The notes under the pieces were generated by a model that was given only the letters and a program-made list of their open reading frames with translations, ran no database searches and was not told the origin of the DNA. DNA of 64,000 bases, taken from NCBI RefSeq assembly GCF_001274775.1, contig NZ_LGUE01000001.1, positions 714,334 to 778,333 of the forward strand, in the 5' to 3' direction. Position 1 is the first letter of the stretch, and the number at the start of each line of letters is the position of its first letter. The DNA is from Rossellomorea marisflavi (GTDB taxonomy: Bacteria > Bacillota > Bacilli > Bacillales > Bacillaceae_B). The position numbers were made by a program, and so were the translations under genes. Positions 35,934 through 44,001 of this stretch are shown here, piece after piece.

Positions 35934-36836
35934 ATGAAGAAAGATGTATACATCTTATCGGGCTTCCTAGGAAGCGGAAAGACAACCTTGCTGAAAGGGT
36001 TGCTGGAATCATTGAAAGCAGAGGGGACTAAACCCGCGGTCCTGATGAATGAGCTTGGAAGTGTGTCGATCGACAGCGATCAAGTGGATGAAGATACGGC
36101 CTTGAGGGAGATGCTTGACGGCTGCATATGCTGCACCCTATCAGATAAACTCGAATCCCAGCTTCAAGATCTTCTGATTAAAGAAGACTTCGGGGTATTG
36201 GTCATTGAAACGACGGGAGCCGCCCATCCTGTAGAAGTGGTCGACTCGATTCTATCCCCGCTGTTTGCAGATCGTTTCCATTTCAAGGGCATACTCACCG
36301 TTGTCGACGGTCTTCAATGGAAAGAGCGAGGGAGTTTCAGCCCCTCTGTCCTTCACCTTATGAGGGAACAGATCCGACATGCAAGTTTCCTTGTTGCCAA
36401 TAAAGTGGACCTTTTGACTGAAATGGAGCAGGGGACGTTTGCATATGACCTCCAACAATTGAATCCCGGTGCGTCCATTTATTTAACGAGTCATTCGAAA
36501 GTACCTGTAGGGGCCATTACGTCGATGACGAAGAAAGATCATTATGAAGGTGGACAAGGCCATACCCTGACGCTGCAGGCGATCGTCCATACGTTTGAAG
36601 CGGAAGTGAGCGGTGAAGACTTTGAACAATGGGTCCATGCTCATCAAGAGTCCATCTATCGGATGAAAGGATATATTCCATTACAGGGAAGGAAGTATCC
36701 GACGCTCTTCCAATACTCGTATGGCATGCCCCTATACATGCCTGGGGACATGAACTATCCGACCAATTTTGTCGTCATCGGCGAAGGGATGGATCGAGAA
36801 CGGATCATCTCCTCCCTTAAAAGTCTGGAAGGATGA
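35934..36836 (+). CDS. CobW/G3E family GTPase (putative metallochaperone)
   Basis: The 300-residue P-loop GTPase has Walker A GFLGSGKTTLL (about residues 10-20), the metal-binding GCICC motif (about residues 63-67), ETTGAAHP switch and a NKVD base-recognition motif. A CobW_C domain is at the C-terminus. G3E proteins deliver metals (Zn, Co, Ni) to client enzymes. Start ATG 35934 follows AGAGGAA; the longer frame to 35907 lacks a Shine-Dalgarno. No Zur-box palindrome is seen upstream, so the metal is open. The stop codon abuts the marR promoter. Confidence 0.88.
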   Translation: MKKDVYILSGFLGSGKTTLLKGLLESLKAEGTKPAVLMNELGSVSIDSDQVDEDTALREMLDGCICCTLSDKLESQLQDLLIKEDFGVLVIETTGAAHPVEVVDSILSPLFADRFHFKGILTVVDGLQWKERGSFSPSVLHLMREQIRHASFLVANKVDLLTEMEQGTFAYDLQQLNPGASIYLTSHSKVPVGAITSMTKKDHYEGGQGHTLTLQAIVHTFEAEVSGEDFEQWVHAHQESIYRMKGYIPLQGRKYPTLFQYSYGMPLYMPGDMNYPTNFVVIGEGMDRERIISSLKSLEG

Positions 36837-36865
36837 TTGACAAGAAGCGGAAAAAGGTCTATGAT
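36837..36865 (+). promoter_or_regulatory. sigma-A promoter of the marR-type gene
   Basis: Perfect TTGACA (36837-36842), 17-base spacer, TATGAT (36860-36865). The -35 starts directly after the upstream stop codon. Confidence 0.85.
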
Positions 36866-36881
36866 TTAATGATTAACGTAC

Positions 36882-36892
36882 TGAATTATTCA
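36882..36892 (+). promoter_or_regulatory. candidate MarR operator at the regulator gene
   Basis: TGAATTATTCA is palindromic around its central T and lies just downstream of the expected transcription start. A near copy is in front of the MFS gene at 37407-37418. Confidence 0.5.
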
Positions 36893-36918
36893 ATAACCGT
36901 AGGAAAGGTCGATTAGAA

Positions 36919-37347
36919 TTGGGGAAAGACTTATTTGAGTTAGAGCGATTATTCGTATCCGTATTCCGAATGATGAAGGCAGATGTACGGAACATCTTCG
37001 GGCAATATTTATCCAATGGGGAATTCCGTGTCCTTCAGCTCATCCGTGAGAACGGAGCATTGAAGTCCTCGGAAATATCAAAGAGGATGGAAGTTTCAGC
37101 GAGCCACATCACTTCCATAACCGATGCCCTCGTGGAAAAATCACATATTACAAGACAGAGATCCAATGAAGATCGACGGGTTGTAGAGCTGCAGATTACC
37201 AAAAGCGGAGAGGAAGTACTCGCAAAATGCGAAGAGAGGAAGACAGAGTATTTCCAAGATCTGTTCCACTCGTTCGATGAGGAGGAAATCCGTATCTTCA
37301 CGCACCTCTTTGAAAAGCTGTTAAGTCACCCAAAACGTCATTCATAA
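36919..37347 (+). CDS. MarR family transcriptional regulator
   Basis: The 142-residue winged-helix regulator shows the recognition region SSEISKRMEVSASHITSITD and the wing with SNEDRRVVELQITKSG, then a dimerisation helix. It probably represses itself and the divergently oriented-in-function but co-directional MFS pump 100 bases downstream: a shared TGAATTATT-type site lies at both promoters. Start TTG 36919 is ten bases after AGGAAAGG. The ligand is unknown. Confidence 0.88.
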   Translation: MGKDLFELERLFVSVFRMMKADVRNIFGQYLSNGEFRVLQLIRENGALKSSEISKRMEVSASHITSITDALVEKSHITRQRSNEDRRVVELQITKSGEEVLAKCEERKTEYFQDLFHSFDEEEIRIFTHLFEKLLSHPKRHS

Positions 37348-37350
37348 GAA

Positions 37351-37387
37351 GGGGATGACCGGAAGGATCCGGTCGCCCCTCCTTTTT
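37351..37387 (+). terminator. intrinsic terminator between marR and the MFS gene
   Basis: GGGG.GACCGG pairs with CCGGTC.CCCC around AAGGAT, then CCTTTTTC. Confidence 0.75.
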
Positions 37388-37406
37388 CGCCCATTACTTC
37401 ACTTAT

Positions 37407-37418
37407 TGAATTATTTCA
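37407..37418 (+). promoter_or_regulatory. candidate MarR operator at the MFS gene
   Basis: TGAATTATTTCA matches the site at 36882-36892 with one extra T. It lies 29 bases before the MFS start codon. Confidence 0.45.
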
Positions 37419-37446
37419 CGACCGAATGGTATAGGAGGGGAATGAA

Positions 37447-39048
37447 TTGGAACACTTAGAACATAAAAAGAAAGTGATGATCATGATCGCCATCATGTCG
37501 GCTATGCTTTTTGCCGCATTGAATCAGACCATCGTCGGTACGGCGCTTCCACGGATCATTTCAGAAATCGGTGGAATGGACTATTATAGCTGGGTATTCA
37601 CCATCTTCATGCTGACCAGCTCGGTTACGGCCATCTTGGTGGGGAAACTGTCGGATATGTACGGACGTAAACCATTTATCCTTCTTGGAATCGGGGTATT
37701 CATGGTAGGCTCCTTCCTTAATGGCTTATCGGGATCCATCTTTCAGCTGATCCTATTCCGGGGCATCCAGGGCTTCGGAGCCGGGATGATCATGTCAACG
37801 GCCTTCACTGCGGTCGGGGATCTGTTCCCTCCGAGAGAGCGCGGCAAATGGCAGGGACTCATGAGTTCAGTCTTTGGTCTTGCCAGCGTATTCGGGCCTA
37901 CCCTTGGAGGCTGGATCGTCGACAATGCCAACTGGCACTGGGTGTTCTGGGTGTTCCTGCCTGTCGGTTTCATTGCTTTCGGCATGATCTACAAAATGTT
38001 TCCATCCCAGACGGCGAAAACAGGGCAGAAGGTGGATTATCTGGGCTCCATCATGCTGACCCTCACCATCATCCCGCTTCTCCTTGCATTCACCTGGGGA
38101 GGAAATGACTACGACTGGCTGTCTGTCCAGATCCTCAGTCTCCTTGGTGGTGCCGTCATCGCACTGATCCTTTTCATCGTCACCGAGAAGAATGCGTCGA
38201 ATCCGGTATTGCCTCTTGGATTGTTTAAGAACCGGATCTTCACCCTGTCCAATATGATCGGTTTCATCCTGGGGGCCGGTATGTTTGGCGCCATCATGTA
38301 TATGCCCTTCTTCATACAGGGAGTCATGGGTACATCCGCCACCAAGTCTGGAATTGTCATGATGCCCATGACCCTAAGCATGGTGCTCGCAAGTGCCATC
38401 GGTGGTCAGATCATCACCAAAACGGGGCGATACAAGTTCCTGGCCCTTATCGGACTTTTTGTGATGAGCAGCGGGATGGTCCTTCTGTCGTTCATGGACA
38501 CTGACACGACGAATGCCAGGGCACTGATCAATATCATCATCGTCGGTACCGGACTGGGTCTTAGCTTCCCGGTCTTCACCCTGGCCGTACAAAACGCCGT
38601 TGCCCACCAGTTCCTTGGAGTCGCAACTGCAGCCACACAGCTTTTCCGGCAAATTGGTGGAACAATCGGGGTGGCCATCATGGGAACCGTCATGAACCAG
38701 TCCATGGCGAATAAGATGAGTGAGCAAATGGGGGCAGTCAAAGAATCGCCTGTCCTGTCAAACCCCGATGCTGCAAAGGGGCTTGAAAAACTTCAAGATC
38801 CACAATTGATCATGAATGCCGACAAGCTAAATGAGATAGAAAAGACGCTCCCCCCAGAACTGAGCGGTGTGTTTGATACAATCGTCACTGGAGTGAGGGA
38901 AGCCCTGAGCTACGCATTGACCAATGTCTTCTTGATCGGGGCGATCATTCTCTTTGTAGGGTTCCTATTGACCTTCTTCATTAAAGAGATTCCTTTACGG
39001 ATGAGCAATAAGGAAGAAACCGAAGCCAAAAAAGCTGTCAATGAATAA
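37447..39048 (+). CDS. MDR family MFS transporter (DHA2, 14 helices)
   Basis: The 533-residue drug:proton antiporter is of the EmrB/QacA type. The N-terminal motif AALNQTIVGTALPRI (helix 1), GKLSDMYGRKPF (motif A) and about 14 hydrophobic helices support this, with a large loop between residues 425 and 480. Such pumps expel cationic dyes, antiseptics or antibiotics. Start TTG 37447 is six bases after GGAGGGG. The MarR gene upstream and the shared palindrome suggest induced expression. The substrate cannot be inferred. Confidence 0.92.
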   Translation: MEHLEHKKKVMIMIAIMSAMLFAALNQTIVGTALPRIISEIGGMDYYSWVFTIFMLTSSVTAILVGKLSDMYGRKPFILLGIGVFMVGSFLNGLSGSIFQLILFRGIQGFGAGMIMSTAFTAVGDLFPPRERGKWQGLMSSVFGLASVFGPTLGGWIVDNANWHWVFWVFLPVGFIAFGMIYKMFPSQTAKTGQKVDYLGSIMLTLTIIPLLLAFTWGGNDYDWLSVQILSLLGGAVIALILFIVTEKNASNPVLPLGLFKNRIFTLSNMIGFILGAGMFGAIMYMPFFIQGVMGTSATKSGIVMMPMTLSMVLASAIGGQIITKTGRYKFLALIGLFVMSSGMVLLSFMDTDTTNARALINIIIVGTGLGLSFPVFTLAVQNAVAHQFLGVATAATQLFRQIGGTIGVAIMGTVMNQSMANKMSEQMGAVKESPVLSNPDAAKGLEKLQDPQLIMNADKLNEIEKTLPPELSGVFDTIVTGVREALSYALTNVFLIGAIILFVGFLLTFFIKEIPLRMSNKEETEAKKAVNE

Positions 39049-39049
39049 C

Positions 39050-39084
39050 AAAAAAGCTGATCCTGGAAGGGGTCAGCTTTTTTC
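39050..39084. terminator. bidirectional terminator
   Basis: AAAAAAGCTGA and TCAGCTTTTTT pair around a 12-base loop, between the MFS gene and the convergent zinc-ribbon gene. Confidence 0.8.
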
Positions 39085-39099
39085 AATCCATGCACAATC

Positions 39100-39342
39100 T
39101 CAGTGGGACTCCCCGAACTTCTTGAAGGTCATTTCATCTTCCACTAGACCGCATGCAGCGCATTGAATCTTTTTGTCCGGACCATTATACGCAAGGTGAA
39201 AGGGTTGCAATTCACCACTTTCATATTGTTCCACCACTTCTCCGGAAGCAGGGTCCAGTTTAACACTCTGTGAAAGCTGCTGTATAATGTTGAAACGGGT
39301 ACGGTTTGTTTTACAACTCGGACAACGGTATGGCATCGACAT
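39100..39342 (-). CDS. small zinc-ribbon protein
   Basis: The 80-residue protein has CPSC near the N-terminus (residues 7-10) and CAAC near residue 60, giving a four-Cys zinc ribbon, with a Gln/Glu-rich middle and no other domain. It starts MSMPYRCP after AAAGGTGG. It is divergent from the next small gene. I recognise the pattern but not a named function; nucleic-acid binding is possible. Confidence 0.7.
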   Translation of the reverse strand: MSMPYRCPSCKTNRTRFNIIQQLSQSVKLDPASGEVVEQYESGELQPFHLAYNGPDKKIQCAACGLVEDEMTFKKFGESH

Positions 39343-39417
39343 CGGGATTCCACCTTTCGGGTTTTATGGATAGTGTGCCTGGACAAGTCAGATAATATGT
39401 AAAAAGGAGAGCAAATG

Positions 39418-39681
39418 ATGACATCCCCGGAACTTCTGGAAGCGTATAAAAACATTTATAAAGGCCGCCTGCTTGAACTTGGGGGGAGAGAACCCCTGGT
39501 TGTCCTCCAAGAAGCAATCAAACGGGAGCTGCAGGATGAGTTCAGCCACCCACGGGTCAGAAAGGGGCCCCTGGACAAGTTCTATCTTGCCACCAAACGG
39601 ATAAGTGATTCCCCCCTTTCGGCGGAAGAGAAAGCCATGCTGATCCATTGCCACGTAGAAGTCATGTCAGAGTTGATCTGA
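39418..39681 (+). CDS. hypothetical small helical protein
   Basis: The 87-residue soluble protein reads MTSPELLEAYKNIYKGRLLE... and is mostly amphipathic helix, with a conserved-looking HCHVEVMSELI end. It starts at ATG 39418, seven bases after AAAGGAGA (ATG 39415 is adjacent). No family is recognised. It is divergent from the zinc-ribbon gene. Confidence 0.6.
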   Translation: MTSPELLEAYKNIYKGRLLELGGREPLVVLQEAIKRELQDEFSHPRVRKGPLDKFYLATKRISDSPLSAEEKAMLIHCHVEVMSELI

Positions 39682-40004
39682 GCTGCTTCATATAGAAATC
39701 ATTGAAAAAAACCTGTAACAAATGTCATATATTATAGCCGTTCATAAAGTTGTCAATCTTCTTGTTCAGGTAATTATTAGGTGTGGGAGAGATGAATTTC
39801 TTGTGTTGGAAATGTAAGCAAACCCTTCGGTGAGTCTTTTTACCCTTTAGTTTCAGTGATTACTAAAGTACTAGAGAGGAATTGTCTTTCAATATCCAAC
39901 AATTATCGTAGAGTTGCCAACATCTCCCGTAAATGTAACAAAAACTTGATGGTATGATGTTTTTGCACCAAGAAAACACATTCATTAAGGAGGCACACAC
40001 ACTT
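39682..40004 (+). other. long structured 5' region of the CAP-domain gene
   Basis: This 323-base stretch without a gene contains nested pairings: GGGAGA..TG (39785-39794) with CATCTCCC (39921-39928), GTTGGA (39805-39810) with TCCAAC (39895-39900), and a perfect hairpin CTTTAGT/ACTAAAG (39845-39868). The arrangement is riboswitch-like, but it matches no class that I recognise. TATTAT near 39730 may be a promoter -10. Confidence 0.45.
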
Positions 40005-40787
40005 ATGAACAAGAAATTGGTTATCACGACAGCAACAGCATTTACATTCCTTGCAGCACCATTCGCCGGAGGCAAAGCAGACGCCGCTGGGTTGGATCAG
40101 GCTAAAGTGTATACAAACGTGAATGCGCAACAGTTTGCTAATCAAGAAGATTTAAACAAATGGATGCAAGATATCCTTTCAAAATATCAAATGGATGGAA
40201 AAGCCATCAACGTACAGGATTGCATGAACGGAAGCATTCCGGCACCTGAAAAACAACAGGAAGAGCCAAAAGCAGAAGCTCCTCAAGCCCAAGCGCCAAA
40301 AGCAGAAGCACCAAAAGCAGAAGCACCAAAAGCTCAGCAGCAACAGGCACCTGCAAAGCAGGAACAACCAAAGCAATCTGAGCAAAAAGCCTCTGATGAG
40401 AACGGCCAATTGAGCCAGTATGAGCAAAAAGTAGTGGAATTGACAAACCAAGAGCGTGCGAAACAAGGACTTCCTGCTTTGAAAGTGGATGCCGAGTTGA
40501 GCAAGGTTGCGAAGGAAAAGTCAAAAGATATGCAAAAGAACAACTACTTCGATCACAACAGCCCGACTTACGGATCTCCATTCGACATGATGAAGCAATT
40601 CGGAATCCAATACAAAGCGGCCGGTGAAAACATCGCCCAGGGTCAACAGACACCTGAAGAAGTCGTTCAAGCATGGATGAACAGTGAAGGACACCGCAAG
40701 AACATCATGAGTTCAGACTATACACACATCGGTGTGGGCTATGTTGAAGAAGGTAACTACTGGACACAACAATTCATCAGCAAATAA
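40005..40787 (+). CDS. secreted CAP/SCP-domain protein (YkwD-like)
   Basis: The 260-residue protein starts MNKKLVITTATAFTFLAAPF with a signal peptide ending near ADAAG. A mature N-terminal region with YTNVNAQQFANQEDLNKWMQ is followed by a low-complexity linker in which APKAE repeats (about residues 90-130), and then a CAP domain (YEQKVVELTNQERAKQGLP, NYFDHNSPTYGSPFDMM, AAGENIAQGQ, SEGHRKNIMSSDYTHIGVGY). CAP proteins of this group are exported and wall-associated, without a proven enzymatic role. AAGGAGG lies 11 bases before the ATG. Confidence 0.9.
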   Translation: MNKKLVITTATAFTFLAAPFAGGKADAAGLDQAKVYTNVNAQQFANQEDLNKWMQDILSKYQMDGKAINVQDCMNGSIPAPEKQQEEPKAEAPQAQAPKAEAPKAEAPKAQQQQAPAKQEQPKQSEQKASDENGQLSQYEQKVVELTNQERAKQGLPALKVDAELSKVAKEKSKDMQKNNYFDHNSPTYGSPFDMMKQFGIQYKAAGENIAQGQQTPEEVVQAWMNSEGHRKNIMSSDYTHIGVGYVEEGNYWTQQFISK

Positions 40788-40801
40788 TCAATTGACGTAG
40801 G

Positions 40802-40834
40802 AACGCTCGGGTCTAGCACCCGGGCGTTTTTTAT
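40802..40834 (+). terminator. intrinsic terminator after the CAP gene
   Basis: AACGC.CGGGT pairs with ACCCG.GCGTT, then TTTTATT. Confidence 0.8.
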
Positions 40835-40921
40835 TGCGGATAAAAAAAGAGCTTACATTTGCATTTCGTGCCTCTGGTCCATACTATTAAGGTATAAAGT
40901 GAGACGTGGAGTGGATCTAGC

Positions 40922-41707
40922 TTGAGGAAAGAAAAAGTAGTGTTCATCACCGGTGGTTCGAAGGGAATCGGAAAGAAGACAGCAGAAGAATTTTCCCGAA
41001 AAGGACATACCGTCATACTCAATTATCGAAAACACGACAAAGAAGTGCAGGAGCTTATGAAACAGCTTCATGATACATATGGAAACAAGGTCTTTTCTGT
41101 CAAAGGGGACATCGCGGACGAGGCGGACTGTTTTCGGATGGTGGAGGAACTATTACGTGAGGTGGGGGGAGTCGATATCCTGATCCATAATGCTGGCCCC
41201 TTCGTCAAAGATCGAAAGACATTTGATGAATATAGTCCGGGGGAATGGAACTATATCATCGCCGGCAACCTCAATGCGGTGTTTTACTTAACCAGACTCC
41301 TGATCCCGCATATGCGGGAAAAAGGCTGGGGGAGGATCGTCACATTCGGATACGACCGCGTAGAGACAGCCCCCGGATGGATCTACCGATCTGCCTTTGC
41401 AGCGGCCAAAGCAGGGCTTGCATCCTTCACGAGGACCCTGGCAATGGAGGAAGCTGCCAACGGTATCACGGTGAATATGGTTTGCCCCGGGGACATCGTG
41501 CCCGAATGGAAGGAACGACCAATCAGCGAAGCGAGGGGAGAAGCGGATGGATCGACACCCATCGGCCGCCCGGGCACGGGTGAAGACCTATCCCGTGTCA
41601 TTGCCTTCCTATGCGGGGAGGACTCCGACTTCATCACCGGCTCGATCATCCCTGTGACAGGGGGGAAAGACGTGCTGGGAAAAGTCTTTCATCAGGAAGG
41701 ATCATAA
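40922..41707 (+). CDS. SDR family protein lacking the catalytic Ser/Tyr
   Basis: The 261-residue protein has a Rossmann nucleotide-binding fold (ITGGSKGIGKKTAEEF, then IHNAGPFV). In place of the standard YxxxK it has FAAAK (SAFAAAKAG), and the usual catalytic Ser before it is replaced by a GYDRV stretch in GRIVTFGYDRV. Ordinary FabG-type reduction is therefore doubtful. The remaining Lys and cofactor motifs are intact. Start TTG 40922 follows GTGGAGTGGATC. It stands alone before a terminator. Confidence 0.82.
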   Translation: MRKEKVVFITGGSKGIGKKTAEEFSRKGHTVILNYRKHDKEVQELMKQLHDTYGNKVFSVKGDIADEADCFRMVEELLREVGGVDILIHNAGPFVKDRKTFDEYSPGEWNYIIAGNLNAVFYLTRLLIPHMREKGWGRIVTFGYDRVETAPGWIYRSAFAAAKAGLASFTRTLAMEEAANGITVNMVCPGDIVPEWKERPISEARGEADGSTPIGRPGTGEDLSRVIAFLCGEDSDFITGSIIPVTGGKDVLGKVFHQEGS

Positions 41708-41712
41708 GAAAA

Positions 41713-41745
41713 GGGAGATGAGCGTAAAGCTCATCTCCCATCATC
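41713..41745. terminator. bidirectional terminator
   Basis: GGGAGATGAGC and GCTCATCTCCC pair around GTAAA, between the SDR and MATE genes; T-runs are weak. Confidence 0.65.
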
Positions 41746-41760
41746 TATTATGCGGACATG

Positions 41761-43125
41761 TCATTGAACGGGACGTGCTGTTTTCATCGACCTGCGCTGA
41801 ATGGCAATCAGGCGGATGGAGAGCGTGATGGCACCTGCAGTGAGTCCCGATGTAAGGCCGAGCCAATATCCATACGGTCCCCACGACGTATAATTGGCGA
41901 GTACATAACCAAGCGGGAGGCCGATCACCCAATAGGATATCAGCGCCATCACAAAGGTGATATTCACGTCCTTGTACCCTCTCAATGCCCCTTGGACGGG
42001 GGCCTGAACAGCATCTGAAAGCTGGAAGAACACAGCATACAGGAGGAAATGGCCGATCAGTTCCCGCACATGGAGATCATCGGTATATAAGAAGGCAACA
42101 TCAGACTTGAAGGCAAGGAGCAGTGCGCCGTAAATAAGGGCAAGGAGCAGGGCAAAGGTAACCCCGATCCAGCTGTACACCTTCGCATCCTTCACCCGCT
42201 TGGCACCGGTCTCGAACCCCACGACAATGGTAAGGGCCATGGAGATGCTGAGGGGGATCATGTACAGGAAGGAGGCAAAGTTGATGGCTGCCTGATGGGC
42301 GGCAATGACCATCGTGCTGTAGTTACTCATCAAAAGCGTCACGGCCGAAAAGATGCTGACCTCAAAAAAGATAGACAGGCCGATGGGAATCCCCATTGTC
42401 AAGAGTTCCTTCAGCTTGCTCCAATCAGGAAGGGGAATCACCTTGAATATCCTGTACTCATTGAAGGGCTGCTTCGTATGGATGACCCAGAAGGCAATGA
42501 GTGCGATCAACCAGTAGGTGATGGCAGTGGCATACCCGGCCCCTGCACCTCCCAGCTCTGGGAATCCCCACTTACCGAAGATGAACAGGTAGTTCAAGAT
42601 CACATTGATCGGCAGGCTCATCAATGTGATGACCATGGTCACACGGGTCATGCCCAGTGCATCGATGAAGGACCTGAAAACCGTATAAATGAAGAGGGGG
42701 AGGATCCCGATGGAAATGGCAACAAGGTACGCATATGCCACCTCCCTGACATCCGATTCCAAATTCATTCCATTCAGGATCGGTCTGATCACGAGTGCCC
42801 CGATGATGAACACCAAGATAGACAGGAAGATGGCGGCATAACCACCTTGAAGAACAGTGGAAGGGACGTCACGTTTCTCCTTGGCTCCGATCAGCTGCGC
42901 CACGATCGGTGTAACTGCCAAGAGGATGCCGGTCAATCCGGTGCTGATCGGAACCCAGAGGGATGATCCGATGGCGACGCCTGCCAGATCCGCAGGGGAA
43001 TATTTCCCCGACATGATCGTATCGAAAAAATTCATGGAAAACATCGCCAACTGGGTGACCAGGATGGGGATGAGGATGATCATCAACTGTTTGATCTTTT
43101 GGGGGATGGATGAAGTTTCAATCAT
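41761..43125 (-). CDS. MATE family efflux transporter
   Basis: The 454-residue protein has 12 predicted helices with the MATE pattern: LIPILVTQLAMFSMNFFDTI in helix 1, then SLWVPISTGLTGILLAVTPI, and the matching second half beginning TMGIPIGLSIFFEVS. NorM-type MATE pumps export drugs using sodium or protons. The start at 43125 (MIETSSIPQK) follows AAAGGAGAC on the - strand; a longer frame to 43326 has none. It is divergent from the carotenoid operon. Confidence 0.92.
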   Translation of the reverse strand: MIETSSIPQKIKQLMIILIPILVTQLAMFSMNFFDTIMSGKYSPADLAGVAIGSSLWVPISTGLTGILLAVTPIVAQLIGAKEKRDVPSTVLQGGYAAIFLSILVFIIGALVIRPILNGMNLESDVREVAYAYLVAISIGILPLFIYTVFRSFIDALGMTRVTMVITLMSLPINVILNYLFIFGKWGFPELGGAGAGYATAITYWLIALIAFWVIHTKQPFNEYRIFKVIPLPDWSKLKELLTMGIPIGLSIFFEVSIFSAVTLLMSNYSTMVIAAHQAAINFASFLYMIPLSISMALTIVVGFETGAKRVKDAKVYSWIGVTFALLLALIYGALLLAFKSDVAFLYTDDLHVRELIGHFLLYAVFFQLSDAVQAPVQGALRGYKDVNITFVMALISYWVIGLPLGYVLANYTSWGPYGYWLGLTSGLTAGAITLSIRLIAIQRRSMKTARPVQ

Positions 43126-43224
43126 GACGTAGTCTCCTTTAATCTGCTTAAAATGCACTATCATACTGTACCACAGAATAGGGGTGCTCTGTGAAAAAAT
43201 CCAGTGTTGAAAAGAGGGGAAACC

Positions 43225-44001
43225 ATGGAACATAGATGGAAGAATTGGGTGTGGATCATATTTTTGATTTGGTACGGAGTCGGGCTCGTGCTTGTTTCCC
43301 TCGACTGGCTTCCGCCTGCACTTCAATGGGCCAATGCCGTTTTTTTGTATCTTTCGGGGTTTCTGGCCGTCTTGTATGCCGGCATGGTATTTAAAAGGGG
43401 GATGGGTTATTGGCTAGCTGCCATCATCATCATCGGGACCATTGCGGCTGAATCACTCGGAGTCCATTACGGATGGATCTTCGGGTCGTACCATTATGAA
43501 AAAGATTTCGGTATCCAACTTTTCGGAGTCCCCGTTACAATCGGCTTCGCTTGGGTCATGGTCATATTCACGAGTATGGCGTACTTCGAATGGATGCTGA
43601 ATGGGAAGAAAACCTTCAAGAATGCTCTTTTGTACAGCATTGCCACTTCAATCCTTGCGGTCACGATGGATCTCATCATCGATCCGGTTGCCTACAAAGG
43701 CAGACAGTACTGGATCTGGGAGGGGGATGGCATTTATTATGATATTCCAACGCAAAACTTCCTTGGCTGGTTCTATGTTTCCTTCGTGATCCAATTCATC
43801 CTCTACTACCTTTTGAGAGATACGTCATTCCCAAAGGTTTGGAGCCCGAGGATGAGATGGTTATACGGTATGGTCGTCGGGATGTTCGTGGTCACTTCCA
43901 TGGTGGAAGGTCTATGGCTTGCGGTTTTCGTGACGTTGACTGTATATGTCATCATGTTGACCATCAGGAAGATATGGAGGGAATCCTATGATAGAGCCTA
44001 A
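43225..44001 (+). CDS. CruF-like carotenoid hydratase/carotenoid biosynthesis membrane protein (DUF422)
   Basis: The 258-residue protein has about seven membrane helices with GTIAAESLGVHYGWIFGSYH and MDLIIDPVAYKGRQYWIWEG, typical of the CruF/DUF422 family. CruF adds water across a terminal carotenoid double bond, giving the hydroxyl that is then glycosylated. Start ATG 43225 has GAGGGG five bases upstream. The next gene overlaps its end by 14 bases, so the four genes form one operon. It is divergent from the MATE gene. Confidence 0.82.
   Translation: MEHRWKNWVWIIFLIWYGVGLVLVSLDWLPPALQWANAVFLYLSGFLAVLYAGMVFKRGMGYWLAAIIIIGTIAAESLGVHYGWIFGSYHYEKDFGIQLFGVPVTIGFAWVMVIFTSMAYFEWMLNGKKTFKNALLYSIATSILAVTMDLIIDPVAYKGRQYWIWEGDGIYYDIPTQNFLGWFYVSFVIQFILYYLLRDTSFPKVWSPRMRWLYGMVVGMFVVTSMVEGLWLAVFVTLTVYVIMLTIRKIWRESYDRA

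Noticed and set aside
39700..40000. c-di-AMP riboswitch or WalR box upstream of the CAP gene
   Set aside because: The riboswitch core blocks are not present. TGTAAC occurs at two places, but not as the TGTWAH-N5-TGTWAH direct repeat.
42295..42966. 223-codon + strand frame antisense to the MATE gene
   Set aside because: It is a shadow of the MATE reading frame, with His/Asp/Gln-rich nonsense composition and no Shine-Dalgarno.
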